The translations under genes were made by a program, and so were the position numbers. From contig JANQQP010000038.1 in assembly GCA_028285005.1 (NCBI GenBank), positions 1 through 59,248 on the forward strand: a stretch of 59,248 nt of DNA, in the 5' to 3' direction. This stretch comes from Dehalococcoidia bacterium (GTDB taxonomy: Bacteria > Chloroflexota > Dehalococcoidia > Lucifugimonadales > Lucifugimonadaceae). Each line of letters begins with the position of its first letter. Positions within the stretch are counted from its first letter, which is position 1. This document shows positions 9,147 through 16,784 of the stretch, piece by piece. The notes beneath the pieces are model-generated. The model saw nothing but the letters and a program-made list of their open reading frames with translations, searched no databases and was not told where the DNA came from.

Positions 9147-10376
9147 ATGGACGATCATGCAGAAAATGGGAGTGCTGCCGAGCCTCCGGAGCAGTTCGCG
9201 GAGGCCTATTTGCGCAGACCGTTCTACCGTCGTCTCAGCTTCTGGTTGGCGACCAGCGCAGGGTCGCTTCTCCTGCTGGCGCTGTTCCTTTTCGCGGTCA
9301 CCTGGTTCTATTCGAGCGAGATACAGTCGGGCGCGTTCGAGCTGGACCGGAGCGAGGACGAGTTCAAACTGCGTGTCGCTGCTTTCGGGGACGGCACGAT
9401 CACGCTGGCGTTCGAAAACAGCGACGACGCTCCCGATTCAATCGGGACGTTCGGACTGGAGAGTGAGTCCGGCGCCTACGGCCAGATCGGCGATATCGTC
9501 AGCGAGGCTGATGGCGAAGTTGTGCGAGTTTTCGAGCCGCTGGTTGGCGGATTCGGGCTCGGGAATAGTGTGCGCGTCGAGCGAGACGCGTTTCCGCGAG
9601 ACCCCGGCGCAGCGTTCGGGGTCGAGTACTCGGACGTCGAGTACCGGTCGCTGGGACCGATGCCGGCTTGGTTCGTCCTGGCTGATGAGCATCCTGAAAC
9701 CTGGGCCGTGATGGTTCACGGCCGGACGGGCACTCGGACGGAGACGCTGCGGGCGCTGCAGACGGTTCACGATTTCGGGTTGCCGGTGCTTTCGATCAAC
9801 TATCGCAATGACGAGGGCGTGGCCGAGGACCCGAGCGGCGAGTACGGCTTCGGCACGACGGAGTGGGAGGACCTGGAGGCGGCGGTCGAGTACGCGTTTG
9901 CTCACGGCGCAGAAGAGGTGATCCTGTTCGGCTTCAGCATGGGCGGCGGGATCGTGGCGCACTTCATGCATGAGTCGGAACTGGCTGGATCGGTCCGAGG
10001 GTTAGTGCTGGATGCGCCGCTGCTGAACCTGACGAGCGCGCTGAACCTGGCGGCTGAGCAGCGTGGCCTACCGGCGTTCCTACCGTGGCTTGCTGCGAAC
10101 TTATCGTCGGTGCGGTTCGGCACGGACTGGCCTGCGCTGGATACGAGGGATGAACTACTGAAGGTTGATGTGCCGATGCTGGTGTTTCACGGCACCGGCG
10201 ACGAGACGATTCCCATTTCGCAGAGCGACGATTTCGTTCAGGACTTCGCTGACCGTCTCGGAGATGTGACCTACATACGTATCGAGGACGCCGAGCATGT
10301 GGGTTCGTGGAATGTTGATCCTGAGGGGTACGGGATCGCACTTACGCAATGGCTTGGCGAGGTGGTTGGTGAGTGA
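9147..10376 (+). CDS. Membrane-anchored alpha/beta hydrolase
   Basis: A 409-residue protein. One membrane helix at about 31-55 (LSFWLATSAGSLLLLALFLFAVTWF) is preceded by Arg-rich cytoplasmic residues, so the enzyme probably faces outward. A beta-rich domain runs to about 175, followed by the hydrolase fold: oxyanion region VMVHGRTGTR, nucleophile elbow GFSMGG with Ser264, Asp352 in HGTGDETIP, and His384 in AEHVGSW. The triad is complete. It resembles the YqkD/BEM46-type esterase or peptidase group. The substrate is unknown. Confidence 0.85.
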   Translation: MDDHAENGSAAEPPEQFAEAYLRRPFYRRLSFWLATSAGSLLLLALFLFAVTWFYSSEIQSGAFELDRSEDEFKLRVAAFGDGTITLAFENSDDAPDSIGTFGLESESGAYGQIGDIVSEADGEVVRVFEPLVGGFGLGNSVRVERDAFPRDPGAAFGVEYSDVEYRSLGPMPAWFVLADEHPETWAVMVHGRTGTRTETLRALQTVHDFGLPVLSINYRNDEGVAEDPSGEYGFGTTEWEDLEAAVEYAFAHGAEEVILFGFSMGGGIVAHFMHESELAGSVRGLVLDAPLLNLTSALNLAAEQRGLPAFLPWLAANLSSVRFGTDWPALDTRDELLKVDVPMLVFHGTGDETIPISQSDDFVQDFADRLGDVTYIRIEDAEHVGSWNVDPEGYGIALTQWLGEVVGE

Positions 10377-10387
10377 GGCCTGGGGAC

Positions 10388-10430
10388 GCTCCACCCTCTA
10401 ACTCCTTCCGTGTCAGGGAGGGAGAGGGCC
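10388..10430. repeat. Intergenic repeat block
   Basis: CACCCTCTAACTCCTTCC followed by GTGTCAGGGAGGGAGAGG matches the blocks at 104-148 and 16270-16320. It separates the convergent hydrolase and TfoX-N genes and may act as a hairpin in the shared 3' region. Confidence 0.7.
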
Positions 10431-10775
10431 TCACCTTCGCTTCTTGGATGTGGCGTGAGCTATCTGTGCGGCTTCGGTGGCCCATTCGATGAGGCTGGAT
10501 TCGTTTTCGGCGATCTCTGCCGGCACTTCAAAGTACGGCATCGGCTTATGCTGCTCACTGCCGACGGCTTCGTACCGAAGCTTCGTTGATTCATCTGCTT
10601 TGAAGTAGAGGCGAGCGTTGGAGTCGACTATGGCGAACATATCTCCGCTCTCGAATATGCCGAAGCCGCCGAACATCGATCGAGAGATGACGTCACCGAC
10701 CGACTGAAGTGACTCAACGACTTCGCTGGTGAAATCGGCTGCCTGCTGATTACTCTTCGCACCCTTCTTGCCCAT
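10431..10775 (-). CDS. TfoX N-terminal domain protein
   Basis: A 114-residue protein consisting only of the TfoX/Sxy N-terminal domain. SRSMFGGFGIFESGDMFAIVDSNARLYFKADE is the signature part, and the Lys/Arg-rich tail TSKKRR closes the protein. In enterobacteria full-length TfoX controls competence. Stand-alone N-domains are widespread in bacteria that have no such regulon, and their role is undefined. It ends at the repeat block and is not clearly in an operon with the dehydrogenase upstream, about 90 bases away. Confidence 0.88.
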   Translation of the reverse strand: MGKKGAKSNQQAADFTSEVVESLQSVGDVISRSMFGGFGIFESGDMFAIVDSNARLYFKADESTKLRYEAVGSEQHKPMPYFEVPAEIAENESSLIEWATEAAQIAHATSKKRR

Positions 10776-10862
10776 ATGCCTCTGACTCCAAGTGTCTTGT
10801 GAGATGTCAATTTGACGACGTTTGACAGCGGCAGGATTCGACTGGCGAGGTCCAGGTCCGGC

Positions 10863-11834
10863 TCAGGTCAGGCGCGGTGACATTTTCGAGGACCAGAAAG
10901 CGGGGTCGCCGGCGGGCGGGAAGTCGACTATCTCAACGATGCCGTCTGGCTGGCCGCCCGATAGCGCTGTCTCGATGTTCGATATGACGAACTCGGCAAC
11001 GTTCTCGTCCGCTTCCTCGGATCGTGCAACGGTGTAATCGGTAAAGGCAACGGGCATGGATTCTGGCAACTGTGAGCCTTCGACGTCCATGGCGGCTGCG
11101 ATGCGGCCCGCGCTGATGGACTCTGCCAATGCTTTGTGGTCGACCAGGCGTGCATCTGCCGTGTTGACCAACACGCGTCCCTGCGCCATGAGCCGCAGTT
11201 CCCTCGCGGCGATCAGCGGGTTCGAAGTCGGTCCCCACTGGACGTGTAGCGAGACGATGTCGGACTTCGACAGCAGGAGGTCGAGCGTGCTGCGCCTTGC
11301 ACCGGATGCTGTGGTTGAGCCGTGCGGAGCGGTCCGAACGTCTGCGTAGATGACCGTTGCGCCAAGCAGGTGCGCAAGCTCGGCCGTCGCCCTGCCAACT
11401 CTCCCGAACCCGACGATTCCGACAGTCTTTCCGGCGAGCGCTGCGGACCTGGCTTCGATGTCGGTCACGGGGCTGGCGTTGGTAGAGCCTTCTCCAGTTG
11501 CCGCAAGCGCCAGACCAATGGCATGTCGCGCGACATAGGGAGCAAGCACCGGTGACGCGCCCGCGACCGTCACGCCCGCAGCCGCCAGCTTCTCAGCATC
11601 CACATCCCGGTGGTGCCCGCGGGTTAGCTGGACGACTTTCGGCCCCAAATCGCCGACCGCCGACAGCGTCTCGTCCAGATGCCCATCGCCGATCAGCAGC
11701 GCGTCGAAGCCCGAGAGCGAGTCAGGCGCATTAGCCCCATCGCCGATCTCCAGCTCAAGGCGGCCGCGTGCGATGGCCCGGACCTTCGCGACGAGTGGGT
11801 CGTTGGGATCTGTGATGTAGAGGATTCGGTGCAA
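10863..11834 (-). CDS. D-isomer 2-hydroxyacid dehydrogenase homologue lacking catalytic residues
   Basis: A 323-residue protein with the fold of NAD-dependent 2-hydroxyacid dehydrogenases. The Rossmann glycine motif is GFGRVG (142-147), with an Asp after the second strand (YADVR). Segments SKSDIVSLHVQWGPTS and SAGRIAAAMDVE are family-typical. The usual NTARGGLVD, which carries the catalytic Arg, is NTADARLVD here, so Asp227 replaces Arg. The usual TPHIAGAT is TDYTVARS, so Tyr267 replaces the catalytic His. NAD binding may persist but normal hydride chemistry is doubtful. TTG start; no clear ribosome site. Function unknown. Confidence 0.82.
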   Translation of the reverse strand: MHRILYITDPNDPLVAKVRAIARGRLELEIGDGANAPDSLSGFDALLIGDGHLDETLSAVGDLGPKVVQLTRGHHRDVDAEKLAAAGVTVAGASPVLAPYVARHAIGLALAATGEGSTNASPVTDIEARSAALAGKTVGIVGFGRVGRATAELAHLLGATVIYADVRTAPHGSTTASGARRSTLDLLLSKSDIVSLHVQWGPTSNPLIAARELRLMAQGRVLVNTADARLVDHKALAESISAGRIAAAMDVEGSQLPESMPVAFTDYTVARSEEADENVAEFVISNIETALSGGQPDGIVEIVDFPPAGDPAFWSSKMSPRLT

Positions 11835-11979
11835 GTGCGGCTTCGAGGTGCGGGCAGTGCGAAACAGGTCAGCAGATCATACCGCGCACTGTCGCACGGA
11901 CCTCGCAGGAACAAGCACACGAAAAGACCGACCGCCGTGCCTTCAGTCGGTTTTCGCTCTGAACGGCTTCACCCGCTGC

Positions 11980-12318
11980 CTACATTCCCGGCAGGGCTTG
12001 CGCCTCGTGGACTTCGATTGAGCAGGCGGGGTTCCAGGTCATGTGCGGGTGGCCTTCGAGCAGCTTCTTTGCGCCGTCGATGCTGTCGGCTTCGAGGATC
12101 GAGTAACCAGCAACTCCCGTCGTGCTCGGTGAGCTTCCGGACTGCGTGAGCGCCTGCCCGTTGCCGAGCGGTGTGCCGAGATCGACCAGCGCGTCGCCGC
12201 AGTCTTCCGCCCACTTCATCCAGGGCTTCATGCCTTCCTGCATCTCTTCAGGTGACATCTCCGGCATGTTGTCCATGGCTTCCTGCGGCATGTGGTAGAG
12301 AACTATGTACTTCGTCAT
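11980..12318 (-). CDS. YCII-related (DGPF) domain protein
   Basis: A 112-residue dimeric ferredoxin-like alpha/beta protein: KYIVLYHMPQEA, SPEEMQEGMKPWMKWAEDCG, GYSILEADSIDGAKKLLEGHPHM and IEVHEAQALPGM follow the YciI/DGPF pattern. GAGGGGAA lies 7 bases before the ATG. Members of this family bind small molecules or are inactive relatives of muconolactone isomerase. The role here is unknown. Confidence 0.88.
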   Translation of the reverse strand: MTKYIVLYHMPQEAMDNMPEMSPEEMQEGMKPWMKWAEDCGDALVDLGTPLGNGQALTQSGSSPSTTGVAGYSILEADSIDGAKKLLEGHPHMTWNPACSIEVHEAQALPGM

Positions 12319-12430
12319 TGCAGATTCCCCTCGATGATTCCGTGCCGTGCCCGTTGCGCGGCAGGTTAGCAGGCATCCGTACGAACGATCTCAAGATTTC
12401 ATTAATTGCGTTGGAAGCCAGAATTTGCGT

Positions 12431-12458
12431 TTGCTTTTCCTCCGATTGTGCTGATACT
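12431..12458 (+). promoter_or_regulatory. Promoter candidate for a leaderless histidine kinase gene
   Basis: TTGCTT at 12431-12436 and GATACT at 12453-12458 are 16 bases apart. The first ATG of the kinase is at 12466, seven bases after the -10, leaving no room for a ribosome-binding site. Confidence 0.4.
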
Positions 12459-12465
12459 GCACCGG

Positions 12466-13548
12466 ATGACCTGGTTAACGAAGCTGAGGCGTAAATTCCG
12501 AGGCGCAAACGGCCCGTTCCTCTGGACTTCAGTGGGCATCGGCATCGCGTTCTGGCTTGTCGACGCCGTCATCGACGCGACGCTGCTCGACGAGGGCGGC
12601 TTTGTCGAGCAGTTCCTGGTACCCGAACTCGAGTTCGTCGTCATGCGCGCCATGGTGCTGGCCATCTCGGTGGCCTTTGGCCTGCTGGCGCAAACAGCGA
12701 TCAACCGTCGGAAGCGGGCCGAGGCTGCGTTACGCGAAGAGATGGTCTACAGAGGGCAACTTGCGGAACAGCGGGAGCTGAATGCCCGCGTTCAGGCGGA
12801 TGAGAAGGCGCGGCTCAGCTTCCTCAACACGATCTCGCACGAGCTGCGTACGCCGCTCACCGTGCTGCTGACCTTCAGCAGAATCGTCCGCCGAAACAGA
12901 GAGCGAAACCTGACTGAACAGCAGTCGGGTCATCTCGACCTGGTGGTGAGCAACGCCCAGCGACTCGCGACGATGATCGACGACCTGGTGAACCTGGCGA
13001 ACATCACCTCGCCAGGGTTCGAGTTCAAAACCGAACAGATCTATGTGCCGGACCTGGTGCAGGAGCAAGCGGAATCGCTGAAGCCGATGCTGGCGGAGCG
13101 TTCGCAGAGTCTCGATCTTGTCGTGGACGAAAGGGTTACGCACGCTGATGGCGACTGGGTGCGGATAGGCCAGGTGATCTTCAACCTCGTTGGCAACGCG
13201 TCCAAGTTTTCGGCGGAGAGTTCACGCATCGGCCTGGACGTTGGTGTGAGCGGCGATCGACTGAGGTTTTCCGTTACGAACTCAGGCGATGCGATACAGG
13301 TCGCAGAGAGCGAGAGGATATTCGATCTGTTCTATCGCGGTGACAACGAGATGACACGCTCGACGTCTGGCACAGGCATTGGGCTGGCTGTGTGCAGGGC
13401 GATCGTTGAGAAGCACGGAGGACGGATCTGGCTGGAGCCGCACGCAGACGGTATGAACAGGTTCACGTTCGAGATTCCGCTCAGGCAGGAATTACGTAGC
13501 GATCCGGTGGCCGCGATAGTCGAGGAGAGTGAACCGGCACGGCCTTGA
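12466..13548 (+). CDS. Membrane sensor histidine kinase (orphan)
   Basis: A 360-residue kinase. Two membrane helices (about 17-36 and 57-79) flank a short extracellular loop, followed by a coiled coil (RRKRAEAALREEMVYRGQLAEQREL). The HisKA domain has the H-box SFLNTISHELRTPL with phospho-acceptor His125. The ATPase has the N-box GQVIFNLVGNASKFS, a G1-like segment with NSGDAI, the F-box IFDLFYRG and the G2-box GTGIGLAVCRAIVEKHGG. No receiver or response regulator is next to it, so the partner is elsewhere. Start at ATG 12466 is chosen over TTG 12406 because of the promoter position. It is divergent from the YCII gene. Confidence 0.85.
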   Translation: MTWLTKLRRKFRGANGPFLWTSVGIGIAFWLVDAVIDATLLDEGGFVEQFLVPELEFVVMRAMVLAISVAFGLLAQTAINRRKRAEAALREEMVYRGQLAEQRELNARVQADEKARLSFLNTISHELRTPLTVLLTFSRIVRRNRERNLTEQQSGHLDLVVSNAQRLATMIDDLVNLANITSPGFEFKTEQIYVPDLVQEQAESLKPMLAERSQSLDLVVDERVTHADGDWVRIGQVIFNLVGNASKFSAESSRIGLDVGVSGDRLRFSVTNSGDAIQVAESERIFDLFYRGDNEMTRSTSGTGIGLAVCRAIVEKHGGRIWLEPHADGMNRFTFEIPLRQELRSDPVAAIVEESEPARP

Positions 13549-13669
13549 TAGCCCGTAGGTCACACCGAGTTATCGAGTCCTATCGATAGCGGTGCTGAGA
13601 GACATGATCACTATATGATTCGCTCCGTTTCCGCCGTCCTATCTCGTCAAAACAGGGTGCAATAGCTAG

Positions 13670-14575
13670 ATGACCGATCACGACTATCCTCGATTTCGCT
13701 CGCTGCTCTTCGTGCCCGGCAACCGCGCCGACATGCTGGAGAAGGCCACCCGTCACAGCCCCGGAGGCTTCATCCCTGACCTCGAGGACTCGGTTCCGGT
13801 GGGCGAAAAAGAAGCGGCGCGTGACATCGCGGCTGCAGCCATTCCCAACCTGGCGTCGACCGGGATTCCGGTTGTGCCGCGGGTCAACTCGCTGCCCACT
13901 GAACTGACCGCTGACGACATAGCGAAGGTTGTGACACCGGAAGTCACCGCCATCAGCATCGGCAAGATCCACACCGCAGACGACATATCGGTGATCGACA
14001 CGATGCTGACCGCGCACGAGCGTGCCGTCGGTATAGAAGAGGGTTCGGTCGGGATCATGCCGTGGATCGAGACCGCCGCGGGAGTCGTGAACGTGTCGGC
14101 CATCTGCAACGCGTCGCAGCGGGTGCGGTGGGCCGCGTTCGGTGCGGAAGACTTCTCCGCCGACATGGGATTCGCGAGGACGGTCGATTCCGGCGATGAC
14201 GAAGGAGCATTTGGCGAACCTGGACTGATCTACCCGCGGTCGGCCGTGGCGGTAGCGGTGATGGCTGCGGGTGTGCAGGCGCTGGACACTCCTTATGTGA
14301 AGTTCCGGGACCCGGACGGACTGCGGGCCGACTGCGCGCTGGCGAGGCGGATTGGCTACAAGGGCAAGCTGGCGATTCACCCTGCGCAGATCGAGATCAT
14401 CGAGGAGATGTTCCGGCCAAGCGAGCAGGAGATCGAGCGGGCTCGGCGAGTGCTGCAGGCTGCGGATGATGCGGAGCGCGATGGTCGTGGCGCGGTTTCG
14501 CTGGATGGCGAGATGATCGACGCGCCGGTCGTCGCAAGGGCACGCAACGTGCTGCGGGATGCGGGGCTGGAGTAG
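13670..14575 (+). CDS. HpcH/HpaI aldolase (CitE-like acyl-CoA lyase)
   Basis: A 301-residue TIM-barrel protein of the citrate-lyase beta group. RSLLFVPGNR, DLEDSVPVGEK (metal/CoA region), the RVNS segment, WIETAAGVVN, FGAEDFSADMG and GKLAIHPAQI are all family signatures. The end has DGEMIDAPVVARARN. Relatives cleave malyl-CoA, methylmalyl-CoA or citramalyl-CoA. The exact substrate cannot be read here. It is followed three bases later by a HAD gene in an operon; a MaoC hydratase lies 960 bases downstream. Confidence 0.88.
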   Translation: MTDHDYPRFRSLLFVPGNRADMLEKATRHSPGGFIPDLEDSVPVGEKEAARDIAAAAIPNLASTGIPVVPRVNSLPTELTADDIAKVVTPEVTAISIGKIHTADDISVIDTMLTAHERAVGIEEGSVGIMPWIETAAGVVNVSAICNASQRVRWAAFGAEDFSADMGFARTVDSGDDEGAFGEPGLIYPRSAVAVAVMAAGVQALDTPYVKFRDPDGLRADCALARRIGYKGKLAIHPAQIEIIEEMFRPSEQEIERARRVLQAADDAERDGRGAVSLDGEMIDAPVVARARNVLRDAGLE

Positions 14576-14578
14576 GCG

Positions 14579-15307
14579 TTGGCTCAGATCAGAAACATAT
14601 TCGTTGACGATGGCGGCGTGATGAGCGACAACTCGCGGCGTGCCGGGCAGTGGCTGCGGCTTGTTGGCGAGTTTTTCGTGCCGCGGCTCGGAGGCACAGC
14701 CGGGCAGTGGGCCGATGCGAACAACGAAGTATTCCCGAAGCTGTTCGCAGAGGTGTTCATGCCGGGGCCGCTGGCAGCGCAGTCGATGGAGGAGTGGGAG
14801 CGATACTACGCCGTCGAGTGGTCGCGTCGGATGATTGGTCATGTGGGCGTGGCGGTCTCGGAAGACGAGGATGAGCTGTTCCGGCTGAGCAGGGCTGCCG
14901 AGGCGTTCATCATTCCGCAAACGAAAGCCGATTTTCCGGGCGCGGCAGAGGCTCTAGAGCAGCTGTCGGATGCTGGCTTCAAGCTGTTCACTTCGTCGGG
15001 TTCGACATCGTGGGAGCTTGAGCAATACATCGCGAGCATGGGACGGCCGGGGATACGTGGACGGTTCGAAAGACTGTACGGCCGCGACCTGATTCAGCAG
15101 GTGAAGTCTGGCCCGGAGTTCTACGGGAAGATTTTCGAGGATTCAGGCGTGAATCCTGCGGTGTCGCTGGTGCTGGACGATTCCGAGAAGAGCCTGGACT
15201 GGGCGGCTTCACACGAAGCACAGACGCTCCTGGTTGGCAGCAAGTCCGAGCGACACAGGAGCATTGGCGCGCTAGCAGAGTTGCCGGCGATGCTTGGAGT
15301 TGGGTAG
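14579..15307 (+). CDS. HAD-superfamily hydrolase
   Basis: A 242-residue haloacid-dehalogenase-fold protein. Motif I is FVDDGGVM: Asp10 is the nucleophile, but the position of the second acid is Gly, as in the DxG-type group. Motif II is FTSSGS, motif III Lys lies in QQVKSGPEFYGK, and motif IV is LVLDDSEKSLDWA. A helical cap of about 90 residues follows motif I. The TTG start is three bases after the CitE stop and has GGAG six bases upstream, inside the CitE gene, so the two are coupled. The substrate is unknown, possibly a phosphorylated by-product of the lyase pathway. Confidence 0.82.
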   Translation: MAQIRNIFVDDGGVMSDNSRRAGQWLRLVGEFFVPRLGGTAGQWADANNEVFPKLFAEVFMPGPLAAQSMEEWERYYAVEWSRRMIGHVGVAVSEDEDELFRLSRAAEAFIIPQTKADFPGAAEALEQLSDAGFKLFTSSGSTSWELEQYIASMGRPGIRGRFERLYGRDLIQQVKSGPEFYGKIFEDSGVNPAVSLVLDDSEKSLDWAASHEAQTLLVGSKSERHRSIGALAELPAMLGVG

Positions 15308-15309
15308 CG

Positions 15310-15390
15310 GGTTGTTCTCCCTCCCTGACAGGGAGGGTGATGTCGGCGAGAGGCCAACCGGACCCGGCAAGCGGCGCCCCTACCGGATAC
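15310..15390. repeat. Intergenic repeat blocks
   Basis: CTCCCTCCCTGACAGGGAGGG forms a self-complementary block, and GCAAGCGGCGCCCCTACCGG is the reverse complement of the type of block found at 57-89. Together with the 80-bp element behind it, this fills the gap between HAD and MaoC genes. Confidence 0.75.
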
Positions 15391-15470
15391 TGTCATTCTG
15401 AACTTGATTCAGAATCTCTCGTTCGACCATGAATCCACGGTCAGATCCCTCCGCTTTGGTCGGGATGACA
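15391..15470 (-). repeat. 80-bp element with terminal inverted repeats, copy 2
   Basis: It begins TGTCATTCTGAACTTG and ends GGTCGGGATGACA. It is in the opposite orientation to the other three copies. The ATTCTGAA-cttga-TTCAGAAT dyad is perfect here. Confidence 0.85.
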
Positions 15471-15534
15471 AAAACGGCAGGTTCGTTCGGGTAACCTTTC
15501 TGCTCATTCATCACGCTGCTGCACAGAGGTTGTC

Positions 15535-16023
15535 ATGGCTTACGGACGGTTTTTCGAAGAGTTCAACGTTGGCGACAGGATCAAGCACTGGCCGGGGCGC
15601 ACGATCACGGAGGCCGATGACACCTGGTTTTCGCTGGTGTGCCAGAACGATAGCCCGCTGCACATCGATGAAAACTATTCGCAGAAGTACACCCAGCACG
15701 GGCAGCGCCTGACGAACGGGATTCTCGTTTTTTCTATCGCCGTCGGGCAGTCGGTGAAGGACCTTTCGGGGCGGGCGATCGCCAATCTCGGCTACGACAA
15801 GCTGATGCACCACGCGCCCGTGTTTCACGGCGACACGATCTACTCAGAGTCGGAAGTGCTCGAGAAGCGGGAGACGTCGAAGGGCGACCGCGGCACGGTG
15901 ACGACCGAGACGCTGGTGTTCAACCAGGATGGCACAAAGGTGATGTCGTACCTGAAGACGGTGCTGGTTCCGAAGAGGAACCACGAGACGATGGGTGAGG
16001 GCAAGCTGCCGTTTGATGGCTGA
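15535..16023 (+). CDS. MaoC-family acyl-CoA hydratase/dehydratase
   Basis: A 162-residue hot-dog-fold protein. The catalytic motif is CQNDSPLHID (Asp39 and His43), followed by GQRLTNGILVFSIAVGQS, which is the oxyanion/helix segment. The size fits a single-domain MaoC hydratase, acting as a dimer on a 2-enoyl-CoA. A mesaconyl-CoA-type substrate would fit the CitE-like lyase two genes upstream, but that is inference. GAGG eight bases upstream supports the ATG. Confidence 0.88.
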   Translation: MAYGRFFEEFNVGDRIKHWPGRTITEADDTWFSLVCQNDSPLHIDENYSQKYTQHGQRLTNGILVFSIAVGQSVKDLSGRAIANLGYDKLMHHAPVFHGDTIYSESEVLEKRETSKGDRGTVTTETLVFNQDGTKVMSYLKTVLVPKRNHETMGEGKLPFDG

Positions 16024-16063
16024 GGCAGCTTGCGGCACTTTCGGTGGGTAGGCGAGGGTCGTT

Positions 16064-16144
16064 TGTCATCCCGACCAAAGCGGAGGGATCTGACCGTTGA
16101 TCGACGGTCACCGGGAGATTCTGAATTTTCCCGTCAGAATGACG
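16064..16144 (+). repeat. 80-bp element, degenerate copy 3
   Basis: It starts TGTCATCCCGACCAAAG and ends GTCAGAATGACG. The right-hand dyad has changed (GAATTTTCCCGTCAGAAT), so this copy has drifted more than the others. Confidence 0.8.
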
Positions 16145-16320
16145 GGTTACGACCCTTCGACAACCAGCCATCCCGAGGCTGTCGAAGGGTGGGCACAATC
16201 CCCTCTCCCAGCTTGGGAGAGGGCTAGGGTGAGGGTCGTCGCTCTGATTGGCAGCCGTTGAAGTAGTCGACAACCCACCCTCTAACTCCCTCCCTGTCAG
16301 GGAGGGAGAAGAAGGCACCC
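16145..16320. repeat. Composite intergenic repeat cluster
   Basis: The 400-base gap between MaoC and the MazG-like gene holds copy 3 of the 80-bp element, then CTCTCCCAGCTTGGGAGAG at about 16199-16220 and CTCCCTCCCTGTCAGGGAGG near 16285-16310. The remaining 100 bases carry no signal I can name. Confidence 0.8.
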
Positions 16321-16423
16321 TCAACCCTGCCCTCTCGGACAACTTGGACAGTGGGAAGCGCAGGGCGCTCACTGTCGTTAGCATGGCGCATGCTGGCGTC
16401 CGGCTGCCCCCACGGAGGATCAG

Positions 16424-16735
16424 ATGATCGAGACTATTCTGGCTGTGAATCAGGGGTTGAAGAACCGGTTCCCTACCGGGTTCGATCCGTTCATGATCAT
16501 GACCCGGCTGATGGAAGAGGGAGGCGAGTTGGCGCAGCAGGTGAACCTGTTCGAGGACCGGGGCACGAAGCGCGAGAAGATGGGCGAGCCGAAGAAGTCG
16601 GCGCTGGCGGACGAGGTGAAAGGCGTGCTGCTGGCGGCGTTCCAGATCGCCGAGTACTACGATGCGATGCCGGAGCTTGAACAATCGCTCGAATCTATGC
16701 GGCAACGGCTCAAGGACGATGGATTTCTAGAGTGA
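16424..16735 (+). CDS. MazG-like nucleotide pyrophosphohydrolase-type protein
   Basis: A 103-residue all-helical protein. RLMEEGGELAQQVN carries the EExxE metal motif (Glu31, 32, 35). The second helix LADEVKGVLLAAFQIAEYYD supplies the further acidic residues of the MazG-like fold. Such proteins hydrolyse nucleoside triphosphates to monophosphates. The substrate is not readable. GGAGG five bases before the ATG is a strong ribosome site. It is followed after 49 bases by the mannonate dehydratase gene. Confidence 0.8.
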   Translation: MIETILAVNQGLKNRFPTGFDPFMIMTRLMEEGGELAQQVNLFEDRGTKREKMGEPKKSALADEVKGVLLAAFQIAEYYDAMPELEQSLESMRQRLKDDGFLE

Positions 16736-16784
16736 CTGCTGATCCTCGGATGCCGCGGCAGCCCACGGCCTTACGAGAACAAAA

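Noticed and set aside
13580..14920. 446-codon frame on the minus strand
   Set aside because: It lies antisense to the clear CitE and HAD genes, and its translation is Arg/His-rich with no domain: a codon-bias shadow.
15920..16705. 261-codon minus-strand frame across the repeat cluster
   Set aside because: It translates repeat DNA and the antisense of the MaoC and MazG-like genes; parts repeat PSLTGRELEGG-type residues seen in other repeat copies.
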